From a virus, in IMG/VR virus record IMGVR_UViG_3300021379_001794, positions 1-24,895 of that record: a stretch of DNA of 24,895 nt, one strand, 5' to 3'. Numbering within the stretch: the stretch's first letter is position 1; each line of letters begins with the position of its first letter. Of the stretch, positions 8,153 through 17,000 are shown in pieces. The translations under genes were made by a program, and so were the position numbers. The notes beneath the pieces are model-generated. The model had not been told where the DNA came from. It was given only the letters and a program-made list of their open reading frames with translations, and ran no database searches.

Positions 8153-11100
8153 CTACTTTCTTTCTCTGCGATAAACTCGCATAATTCTATAATTTGTACT
8201 AGACCCTGCAATATTATGGGTGTAATCAAACCTGTGGTTTTCTCCCGTCACTCCATACATATTATCTTTTGTACCTACGAAAGTAGATTGTACCATTCCG
8301 TCATAACTGGTACTACTTTGTGATACATAGTGTGTTTGAGCCCATCCTCGTAATACTAAAGTATAGTTACCTGGATAAGTTGACCAAGGACTATGTTGTA
8401 CAATTACTTCTGCTGTGTGAACGGTTGAAAAACTTGAACCACCGTTTGAATAACTAGATAAGTCTGCACCTGTGTAAATTAAACTTGCTGCTGCATCCCC
8501 TAAATTTAAGACAGTTTCTGTTGATTCTGCAGTTTGTGTTACACTTTCATATTGATAAGAATATTCATTGGCTGTTGCATCTCCGTTGATTCTTATATAA
8601 GGTTGAGAAGTATCTTCAGTAGCTGTCGCTTGACAATGTATAACAAATTTATAATCATAATTTCCATCATCCATATTGTTGTATGTTAATGTGTTTGAGT
8701 CTTTTACAACCGTTACATATTCCCACTCGTATTCACCACCACCGCCTGAAGCTGCTGCCCAAGAAGCTGTGCCGTCACCGTCTGACTGTAATACATAACC
8801 ACTTGTTGCTGTTCCACTACCTAAACGAGCCGTGTTAAATTCACCTGATGTGATATTACTTGTTGAGTGACTGTGTGAACCCGTGACATAACCTGCGCCG
8901 TTAGTTAATTCGTTGTTGTTTGTTGGTATCGTTGCTGTTGCAGAAGTTAAACCTGTAATATGTCCATATGTGTCAAGTGTAACATCTTGAATATATGTTG
9001 TGCCTGAATTATTCACACTTGATTGTGATGATGTATCAGCGTGAGATAAAGTTACTCCACCGCTTGTTCCACCACCTGATAAACCACTTCCAGCTGTAAC
9101 AGAAAGTATATCTCCTGTATTTGAAGTCCAACCTGCATCATTATTAAATGCGGATAAGTCAATTTCACTAAGGGCTTTTCTACCTTCGGTTGAACCAACC
9201 TGAAGAATCATTTCACTTGTGCCTTCGACATCTAAAGTGATATCAGTTAGTTCACTAAAGTCTAAATTTAATGTTACTGAACCTGAACTACCACCACCTG
9301 AAAGTCCTGTACCTGCTGTTACTGCTGTGATGTCACCGACATTTGTTGTATAACCTGCACCGTTAGTTAATTGGTTGTTGTTTGTTGGTATAGCTGAAGT
9401 TGCAGCTTTTGCATCCAAAGCAGTTTGTAGTCCATCTACATTTGCGATTGTATGATTATGTGAATCATCGTTAATTGCCACAGTTAATGTTGCATTGTTT
9501 AAATTACTAAAAGTTGTAGAACCTGAAGCATCACCTACAAGTGTTAATGTTGGGCTTTTGTTTATTGCAAAGTCTAATGTACCATCGCCATCTACATAAG
9601 TAACATCAATACCTGATTCAGTGTTACCACTAACCATTGCACCTACAATGTCTTGTACCTGCTCGTTACTTAATTGTGTATTTGTATCTGTATTTACAAC
9701 CGTTTCTGTTGCACTTGTAATTCCTGTAATATGTCCATAAGTGTCAAGTGTAATATCTTGAATATATGTTCTACCACTATTGTTGACACTTCCTTGTGAT
9801 GATGTGTCTGCGTGGGATACTGTAACTGTACCTGAGCTACCACCGCCTGACAAACCAGCACCTGCTGTAACTCCTGTAATATCTCCTGAAGTTGTTGTAA
9901 ATCCAGCATCATTATTAAACTGACTGAGTTTTATTTCTGATATAAGTTTTCTGCGTTCTGCGCCATTGTCAAGAAGTATCAATTCATCTTGTGAACCAAC
10001 AACATCTGCAGTCATATCTGTGAACTCAGATAAATCTAAACTTAAGTTAATTGTACCTGATGTAGATATTGGTCCGCCTGAAACATCTAACCCTGTACCT
10101 ACACCAACTTGAACGCTAGTTACTGTACCTGCGTTAGTTGTGTAACCATCTGGGTTGCTTGCTAAGTAGAAAGCACTTGCGTGGTTTCCATCTAATAAAT
10201 CAGCGTCTAATCCTGAGCCTGAACCATCATTACCTGCATCCCATATTATATTACTGTTATGTTTTAGTTGTGAACTTGCGTGAGTATCAAAAGCAATACC
10301 GTCGTTTGAATCATTTCTTGAACTAATTTTTAATACAGAGCCAGTGTGTCCGCCTGTATTTATTGTATGTTCAATATATGCTCTATCTGAAAAGTCTGTA
10401 GTTCCTTCTTTATCAAAACCTGTAAAGTCAATCATTCTTCCTTGGTTGGTTGTTGTTACATCACCAGTTAAAAGAATGTTGCCGTCGAACTGAAACTTAC
10501 CGTCAGTTCCTATTTTTATTTCTCTTTCTAAATCTTGGTTTGCCGCACGCGCTCTAAATTTTAACGCGTGACTATCTGCTGTTGTACCACTACCGTCGTG
10601 GTCTAGTGTTAAATCGCCAGTCATTGTATCGCCAGCAACTTCAACATATTCACTATGTGTATGTGATGTTGACGATTTACCTGCAAGCAGTGTGTTGACT
10701 TCAGACTCTGTATAGTATCTATCATCGTGTGTATGAGAGCTTGCTGCTTTACCTGCAAGGAAAGTATCTACTTCTGATTCTGTGTAGTATCTACTGTCGT
10801 GTGTATGAGTATTAAGTGACACAGGTGTTCCATTAACAGCAATTGATGCGTTTGTACCACTAAAGTTTAAGATACTGTCAAAACTATCGTCAGTAATCGC
10901 AAGTGTCATATCGCCACTTGAACCCTGCTTGAACTTAATACCTTCGCCAGGGTCATTGATTTCTAATTGGTTTACTCCTAAGATATTGTCATTTGATAAA
11001 GTCAATCCGTTTGCTGTAATTGTTCCCGCCACAGATACATTACCTGTGAATGAAGGACTTGCTAACGGCGCTTTTGCCGCTAAAGCTGTTGTAACTGTAG

Positions 11101-12175
11101 ATGCAAAACTTTCATCATCATTGATAGCTTCTGCCAATTCGTTAAGTGTATCTAACGCTCCTGGTGCGCCACCAATTAAATCTGTAATTTCACCTTGCAC
11201 AAATGCGGTTGTTGCAATCTGTGTAGTATTTGTATTTGCCGCCGCTGTTGGCGCCGTTGGTGTACCTGTCAATGCAGGGCTTGCTAAATTTGCTTTAGCA
11301 TTAAGATAACCATCTACTGCACTTTTTGTATAATATCTACCGTCGTGTGTGTGACTGTCATTTGCCACAGCTGCTGATAGTGTAACATTTGCGCTACCAT
11401 CAAAACTGACATTACCTGTTAAATCACCGCCGAGTGTAATGGTTCTTGCTGTTGTTAACTTGTCTGCGTTAGGGTGGTAATTATCCTCAAAAACTCTTAC
11501 CCAACTAGACCAAGTCGTGTAATATGTACGCATATACATTCTTGGCGGGTTTTGATATGTCACATATGTTTGAGTAACTTGTCCTGCACTTTTTTGTACA
11601 AGTAAACTACCCGCTACCTCTGCAGGATAATTATTTCCTGATGTATCAGCATTTGATGTTTGATAATAAAAACCTGCTTGATTTCCTTTTAAGTCATTTA
11701 AGTCTTGTGAGCTAGGAAGTTCCAAAGCCGTTCTAGGACTAAATTGACTACTTATTTCTATATCGTTAGCATTTGCAGTAATACCCGTACCACCTACAAC
11801 ATTGAGTGTTGGGCTTCCTGATGTACCACCACCAGTTAAACCGTTACCAGCAATAACGCCTTCAATATCTCCTCCAGTTGGATAGTTTGGCACTGCGAAA
11901 GTACCATCTCTTCTTAAAAAGCTAGTTGTGTCACTTGTGTTAAATATAACTGATGAAGTTGTTAAATCATTCCCTGAACTGTTGTCGGCAATAACGAGGT
12001 GGTCACCACTTGCAATATCTGCTGTAGTGTTTATCTCACCACCGTCAGTTATATTACCGTGTGTATGTGATGTCGGATTAAAATCCGTAGGGACATCTGT
12101 TAAGTCGTCATAACTTGGCTTTATCTGTTCCCAGGAACCACTTATCTTTGCATATTGTTTTCCGTTCTTAGCCAT
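8153..12175 (-). CDS. Large modular tail fibre / receptor-binding protein (1340 aa)
   Basis: The N-terminal segment MAKNGKQYAKISGSWEQ is nearly the same as in the 369-residue fibre and is probably the attachment region. The shaft is built of known fibre repeats: HTHDGRYY or HTHDDRYYTESEV motifs at about residues 37, 277, 458, 482 and 505; a TPTAPTAAANTNTTQIATTA repeat near 310; and at least five Gly-rich GDI-x-V-x-AG-x-GLSGGG modules near 103, 684, 764, 949 and 1022. A Gly-rich linker (about 1143) leads to a distinct 195-residue C-terminal beta domain rich in Tyr, Ser and Thr, the likely receptor-binding head. No intramolecular chaperone motif is seen. The AAGGAGG site precedes ATG by 9 bases. 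Inferred role: binding of the host surface at adsorption. Confidence 0.85.
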   Translation of the reverse strand: MAKNGKQYAKISGSWEQIKPSYDDLTDVPTDFNPTSHTHGNITDGGEINTTADIASGDHLVIADNSSGNDLTTSSVIFNTSDTTSFLRRDGTFAVPNYPTGGDIEGVIAGNGLTGGGTSGSPTLNVVGGTGITANANDIEISSQFSPRTALELPSSQDLNDLKGNQAGFYYQTSNADTSGNNYPAEVAGSLLVQKSAGQVTQTYVTYQNPPRMYMRTYYTTWSSWVRVFEDNYHPNADKLTTARTITLGGDLTGNVSFDGSANVTLSAAVANDSHTHDGRYYTKSAVDGYLNAKANLASPALTGTPTAPTAAANTNTTQIATTAFVQGEITDLIGGAPGALDTLNELAEAINDDESFASTVTTALAAKAPLASPSFTGNVSVAGTITANGLTLSNDNILGVNQLEINDPGEGIKFKQGSSGDMTLAITDDSFDSILNFSGTNASIAVNGTPVSLNTHTHDSRYYTESEVDTFLAGKAASSHTHDDRYYTESEVNTLLAGKSSTSHTHSEYVEVAGDTMTGDLTLDHDGSGTTADSHALKFRARAANQDLEREIKIGTDGKFQFDGNILLTGDVTTTNQGRMIDFTGFDKEGTTDFSDRAYIEHTINTGGHTGSVLKISSRNDSNDGIAFDTHASSQLKHNSNIIWDAGNDGSGSGLDADLLDGNHASAFYLASNPDGYTTNAGTVTSVQVGVGTGLDVSGGPISTSGTINLSLDLSEFTDMTADVVGSQDELILLDNGAERRKLISEIKLSQFNNDAGFTTTSGDITGVTAGAGLSGGGSSGTVTVSHADTSSQGSVNNSGRTYIQDITLDTYGHITGITSATETVVNTDTNTQLSNEQVQDIVGAMVSGNTESGIDVTYVDGDGTLDFAINKSPTLTLVGDASGSTTFSNLNNATLTVAINDDSHNHTIANVDGLQTALDAKAATSAIPTNNNQLTNGAGYTTNVGDITAVTAGTGLSGGGSSGSVTLNLDFSELTDITLDVEGTSEMILQVGSTEGRKALSEIDLSAFNNDAGWTSNTGDILSVTAGSGLSGGGTSGGVTLSHADTSSQSSVNNSGTTYIQDVTLDTYGHITGLTSATATIPTNNNELTNGAGYVTGSHSHSTSNITSGEFNTARLGSGTATSGYVLQSDGDGTASWAAASGGGGEYEWEYVTVVKDSNTLTYNNMDDGNYDYKFVIHCQATATEDTSQPYIRINGDATANEYSYQYESVTQTAESTETVLNLGDAAASLIYTGADLSSYSNGGSSFSTVHTAEVIVQHSPWSTYPGNYTLVLRGWAQTHYVSQSSTSYDGMVQSTFVGTKDNMYGVTGENHRFDYTHNIAGSSTNYRIMRVYRRERK
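8888..9930 (-). repeat. Diverged duplicated modules within the fibre gene
   Basis: Two DNA segments encoding TYIQDVTLDTYGHITG-type units (starting at 8952 and 9723) match closely with an offset of 771 bases (257 codons). A second pair encoding NNELTNGAGY-type units (starting at 8888 and 9350) is offset by 462 bases (154 codons). The GLSGGG modules alternate with LDFSELTD or SHADTSSQ units. The similarity at DNA level shows fairly recent internal duplication of shaft modules, all in frame. Confidence 0.7.
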
Positions 12176-12193
12176 CTATATGACCTCCTTCAA

Positions 12194-13303
12194 TTAAGCT
12201 GTGTATTCTATGTAAACATCTCCGTTTTTTCCAGTTGAACTACCTGGAGCAGCTGTGTTCACAAATATTTCTGGAATACCTATACCGCCTCCGGCATATG
12301 AAGTTTCTCTGTTCCAGTTATCTGCAGTTGCTATAAGCTCACCATCAAATTCTAATCCACCATTGATAGCTACATCTAAGTCTTTACTATCTAATGATAG
12401 AGAAGCTGGCTTATACTTGAAAGTAATTTTGTTTGAACGAGCACCATCTGCGGCTGAGTTATCTGTTGAATTAAAAATTATATCAGCGTCACTAGAAGCA
12501 CCATTACCAAGTGTTAAGTTACCAGTTAATTGACCCCCACTGAACTCTAAATAAGTTCCATCGTGATGATGGTTACCTGCAGCAAAGTTTGTTGCACCTC
12601 CGCCAAAGTTATCTTCAATTGCAAGTTTCAAAGTACTTTCAGTAATTACACCATTACCAGATAAAGTATTAAAACCATCACCATCTGCGTAGCTAGATAG
12701 TGTAACAATACCTTTTGAGTCTGAATCTGCATCTTGATATGTGTTATTTATAATTGCGATTGTAACTGTGTTACTTGATACATCAATTGCTGTACATACA
12801 ATCCAATCACCTTTTTCTAGGGAAAGTCCATCGCTACCTATTGAATTATTGACAGTATCTCCTGATACCGTTCCGTCATCTCCAACTGAGTTTTGTAAAC
12901 TACCTTGAACTGTTGAACCTGAGTTTGATAAAACTACAGCCTCCGCAGCAATAAGGTATTCACCTACTTGCGTTAATTTACCTGCTGTACCAACTGTACC
13001 ACTTGTAATATTATCGAATGTATATGTTTGTGCTGTAGTTAATGCACCAACAAATCTCATACCCCCAGTAATTGAAGACGGAAGTTGGTCTGTTTGTATT
13101 TTACCTAAAGCATTAAGTGTTGCAAAACCACTGTTTACTCCGAACATATCGTGAATACGCTCAAGAGCTGCTTCAACAGTTGTTTTTCCGTTTAGTATCC
13201 CTGTACCTTGGTCGGTAAAAGATACTTGTGTTGCTGTTGTTTCAAAATTTTGTTGTTCCCAGTTGCCGCTTATCTTAGCATAATATTTAGCATTTTTTGC
13301 CAT
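12194..13303 (-). CDS. Second fibre/appendage protein (369 aa)
   Basis: It starts with MAKNAKYYAKISGNWEQQNF, a close copy of the N-terminus of the 1340-residue fibre. The middle is beta-rich with many Gly, Thr and Ser residues and contains SSDADIIFNSTDNSAADGAR and a LTGNLTLG motif. It ends in GKNGDVYIEYTA, the same kind of terminal motif found in the 145-residue protein of this cluster. The shared N-terminus suggests both fibres dock to the same tail protein. GGAGGT 10 bases before ATG lies at the end of the coiled-coil gene. It could be a short fibre, or a proximal fibre segment on which the long fibre is mounted. Confidence 0.75.
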   Translation of the reverse strand: MAKNAKYYAKISGNWEQQNFETTATQVSFTDQGTGILNGKTTVEAALERIHDMFGVNSGFATLNALGKIQTDQLPSSITGGMRFVGALTTAQTYTFDNITSGTVGTAGKLTQVGEYLIAAEAVVLSNSGSTVQGSLQNSVGDDGTVSGDTVNNSIGSDGLSLEKGDWIVCTAIDVSSNTVTIAIINNTYQDADSDSKGIVTLSSYADGDGFNTLSGNGVITESTLKLAIEDNFGGGATNFAAGNHHHDGTYLEFSGGQLTGNLTLGNGASSDADIIFNSTDNSAADGARSNKITFKYKPASLSLDSKDLDVAINGGLEFDGELIATADNWNRETSYAGGGIGIPEIFVNTAAPGSSTGKNGDVYIEYTA

Positions 13304-13306
13304 TTT

Positions 13307-13633
13307 TTATTTACCTCCGTTAAGATATTTTTGTAATAATATTTGAACCAATTTTGCATTATTATTGAAGTTAGTTATGAAACCTTGGAAGACTTGAAGA
13401 ACATATCTTAGGTCTGCAAATGCTTCTTTGTTTTCTAAAACAATTTCTTTGTTTTCTTCGATAAGTCTTCGTAAGTCTTGGCTTTCTATTTGTTCTTTGG
13501 CTGCTCTCATTTTTTCCATTTCTTTTCTAAGTTCAGAGAGCATCGAGTCTTTTACTCTTACCGTTTCAGCCAAGTGGCTTAAGCTTCTTAACTTTTCAAT
13601 AAGTTCTGCTTTTGTTAATTTTTCGTACTCCAT
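13307..13633 (-). CDS. Coiled-coil protein between fibre genes (108 aa)
   Basis: The sequence is almost entirely helical with heptad-like spacing of Leu, Ile and Val (about residues 8-85), many Glu, Lys and Arg residues, no Cys and a short C-terminal hydrophobic patch (LVQILLQKYL). It is preceded by AAGGAGGAAATAAA before ATG, directly at the stop of the gene upstream. Its place inside the appendage cluster suggests a trimeric coiled-coil linker of the fibre or a fibre-assembly chaperone. The sequence does not distinguish these. Confidence 0.6.
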   Translation of the reverse strand: MEYEKLTKAELIEKLRSLSHLAETVRVKDSMLSELRKEMEKMRAAKEQIESQDLRRLIEENKEIVLENKEAFADLRYVLQVFQGFITNFNNNAKLVQILLQKYLNGGK

Positions 13634-13645
13634 TTTATTTCCTCC

Positions 13646-14083
13646 TTATTCTGAATATTCTATCCATACTTGACCATCTTCACCATCACTTGATTGTGGT
13701 TCGGAAGTACTCAAGGTTGTTAATGTTCCTGTGTCTGCAAAGTCTGTGATTGTGTCACCCCCCATTGTTATTGAGTTTACAGTTAAACTGTTTCCGGTAA
13801 CACTTCCTGTTACAGTGAGATTACCACCTGCACTTATATCATCACCTGCACTTATATCATCACCTGCACTTATACTACCGCTTGCAGTTACAGTAGTTGC
13901 ACTTAAAGTTCCTGTAGCAGTTAAACCTGCAACTGTAATTGAAGTGTCAGATGTTTCTCCATCTCCAACAAGTGTACTCAATCGATTGAGTTGATTGACT
14001 ATGGTGTCTCTTTCATACACATAATCTCGTGCATTAAATGTTTCACCATTACGCCATTGTTTAAATTGACTTATTATTGGCAT
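13646..14083 (-). CDS. Small beta-repeat appendage protein (145 aa)
   Basis: An N-terminal helical segment with a WRNGETFNARDY motif and a following NQLNRLS helix precedes a repetitive Thr/Ser/Gly/Ala-rich beta region in which short hydrophobic-polar strands alternate (ITVAGLTATGTLSATTVTAS). It contains a tandem repeat of the six residues ISAGDD. It ends in DGEDGQVWIEYSE, like the end of the 369-residue fibre. The W-NG-x-x-F-x-A start is typical of phage proteins that dock on the tail with the N-terminus. I infer a small tail appendage or fibre-docking protein next to the nozzle gene. Confidence 0.65.
   Translation of the reverse strand: MPIISQFKQWRNGETFNARDYVYERDTIVNQLNRLSTLVGDGETSDTSITVAGLTATGTLSATTVTASGSISAGDDISAGDDISAGGNLTVTGSVTGNSLTVNSITMGGDTITDFADTGTLTTLSTSEPQSSDGEDGQVWIEYSE
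13825..13874. repeat. In-frame 18-bp tandem repeat, about 2.8 copies
   Basis: The unit CACCTGCACTTATATCAT (plus strand) occupies 13825-13842 and 13843-13860 exactly. A third copy (13861-13874) agrees for 14 bases before diverging. It encodes tandem ISAGDD units in the 145-residue appendage protein, so copy-number slippage would lengthen or shorten the shaft by six residues at a time without a frameshift. Confidence 0.9.
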
Positions 14084-14085
14084 AA

Positions 14086-17000
14086 TTATTTACTCCTTGC
14101 TCGTTTCATTTTATAGGTTAATCCTAAAGACTCAAGCGTCCATTTTGACTTTGATAAGTCTTCTAAATATAACTTGGCATTATAACCTTTTCCTGACAGC
14201 TTAATAGTTTTAACAGCTGTAACTTTTTTACCGAAGTCACTCTCACCAAATTGCCAATCTCCAAGTTGTCCTTTTAACTTTAAATCTAAATCGACATCAG
14301 CAGTTGCTTGATTATACCCACTGTAATTATCAAAGTTAAGTGTTATATCTTCTGAAAGAACATAAGTACTAAATGTTAGTGTGTCATCATAAGTTATATC
14401 TGTGATAATAATTGAGGCAATATCTTGTGCAATATTTGAACTAAATTCTCCAGAGAAATCTATAGTAGTCGCATCTTCTTGATAATCGTTAGTAATACTA
14501 AAATCCCAAGTCAATGTGTTTTGAACTGCAAATGTTCCTCCTGCTGCTGTACACGCTGCTTCTGTTGTATTTATTTCTGGGTCACTACTACAAGTTTTTG
14601 TTCCAACAGCTGTAAGTCCTGTAACATAATTAGTTTGCCCTTCTATTGAAATAGAAGTTAAAGGTATATGTGTTACACTGCTAGTACTTGCCATAGTAAA
14701 CGCAATACGATATGTGTGATTTTTTTGAAAAGGTTGAGGAACAGTAATTGTAACTTCATCATTTTCAGGTCTTCCAAAGTCTGCATCTTGTGCACTATCG
14801 TAAAAGTCTTCGCGACCTTTGTTATATTCATTTTGTACTGTGAAGTCAAGTTTGGCTTCTTTGTAATTTTTTGGATGGAATGGATAGTTTTGATTGAGAA
14901 AAGCTGTTTCAAACTTAGCCTTTATAGGTGCAAATAAATCTGTTGGTATATTATAATCAGCGCCTACTTTGTAAATTCCTCTATTAGCGTTTTCTTCATC
15001 TTTAACACTTGGGTGTGTAATAAACTCTAATTTACCGTCTGCGATTTGATACTTAAATACACCGTCAAAATCAGACCAGCCTTGGTATACATCTTTTACC
15101 CAAGCTTTTTTATCTATGTACCATCGTAATGTTATACTATTATTTGGGAAATTTAACCAATATTGATTGTCAAATTGTATCCCTACAGCTTCAGAATCTT
15201 GTGGAACAATATTTCTTATACTCCTGTCTACAAAATCAATGTTGTATTGTTCGTCCGCTGCATATAAACTTTTGAGTGCAATCACCCCTTGCTTTGATAA
15301 AAAGAACAAGTGATTACGCACAGGTCGAACCGATTTATACGAAATCGTTCCTACCGTTGAGTTAATACCAAAAGGCACATATGGAGCAGGTGCATCAATA
15401 AGTCCTGAATTACCTCTTATACCCCAAGTTTGTGAAGCGGTTTGTGCAACCAATATATTCATATACGGTGTCACTGCTTCAATTTTTTGATTGGTATCGT
15501 TTGTAAAATCTAAATAAAATTTTGATGGAAAGTAAGTCGGTCTATCTGGGAATGAGTAGAAAATTGCGGTTGGCATTTCTGTACTACCCCAAACTAATAA
15601 CTTACCATAATGTTCCATTACTTTATTACAAGACCATATTGGTTTTAACTTTGGTAAAAAGTCAGCAGTTTGTCCTGGTATGTCTTGTAATTTTTCTGCT
15701 GTGATAGGTATGTTATAAAAGAAAACATCTGTATATTCAACCCCATCATCACCATCTTCTAGATTTAAAACACCTTCTGAATCTAAAGTAAATTTTGATA
15801 ATTTATATCTTAATCTAAAATCATAAGTTCCAGCAAGTAAATTGTTTAATGTTAGTCCGATATTTGTAGCTGTTGTTAATTGTCTTTGGTCACTAAGAGC
15901 CTCTATTTTTACTAACTCTTTATAAACAGTTGTAGGGTCTGGTATTTTTGTTGTACCTGATGTAAGAACTCTTCTTGTTGCATTAAAAGCCCCTGTAAAA
16001 GTAACTTTATAACTATCAATATTACTACCACTAATTAGCGTCGGTACTGTAAATCTATAACCTGTAGTTGTTCTTGTTAAAGTACTTGAGCTTAGTGTTA
16101 CTTTTTGTCTACGACTAGGCAACTCGTTACCATCTGCATCTATAGGTATAATAGTTATTTGTGGTTGGTCTGTTGAAAAGTTAAATCCATACTCGTTGGT
16201 TGTTTCCCACGGTTGTGGAATACTTGTAACTTCCGCAAAACTACTGTAATAAAAATCCTCTATATCATCTCCATTCCTAGGAATAAACAAAGGTTCTGTC
16301 GCTCCTGTTGCCGCATTTGCAAGTTTTAATAATCTAAACTCATATACATCGCCTTGTTGAAAATCATCTTTAGGAACAAGGTCTAAACCCAAGTTATTTA
16401 TTCTTTGGTGCCTTTGTGAATCAATATTTATTGAAAAGTCAATATCTGTAAAAGTATTATCGCTTGAAACTAAAGTTGTGTTATTATAAAAGTGAAAGTC
16501 TTTATTTCCTGGAGTGCCAGGGTCTTCTGTATAATCTGTAGTAATCTGTGTTTTAACGATTGCTCCTTCAACAGCAGCGATTAGTTCATCAGTGCCTGTG
16601 TAATTATTTGCAGGAGTAAACTCTATTGAACCACGGTCAGAATCAACATACTCATCAGCGCCTATACCAGAAGTACGGAAAGCTACACTGTCAACATCTA
16701 ATATATAAATTCTATCTTGGTTACCTGCATCATATTCTTCTAAGTAAGTTGGGTTAAAAGCATATTTAAAGTTAAAATGTAATTCACCATTATTTTGAAA
16801 AGGTATTTGAGGTGCAAACTTTTTTTCTTCAGGTGATGCTGCCAATTCTTTTTGAACTGCAAAAAATCCTGGATTAGTTTGAATGTTTGTTAGCTGTGCA
16901 TAAGTGTTAGTAGAAACACCTGGGTTAGTGTACTGTATGTCTGATTTTGTTTGATAATAAATTTCATCATAATCTTCTTCTAATAAATTATGTCCTGTGA

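Noticed and set aside
13825-13874. CRISPR-like repeats
   Set aside because: The copies are directly adjacent without spacers, and the repeat is in frame within a protein gene.
14673-14912. 79-codon minus-strand frame inside the nozzle gene, and a similar one at 9694-9912 inside the fibre gene
   Set aside because: Both are same-strand out-of-frame shadows in repetitive or A/T-rich coding sequence, without a ribosome site and with no neighbour logic.
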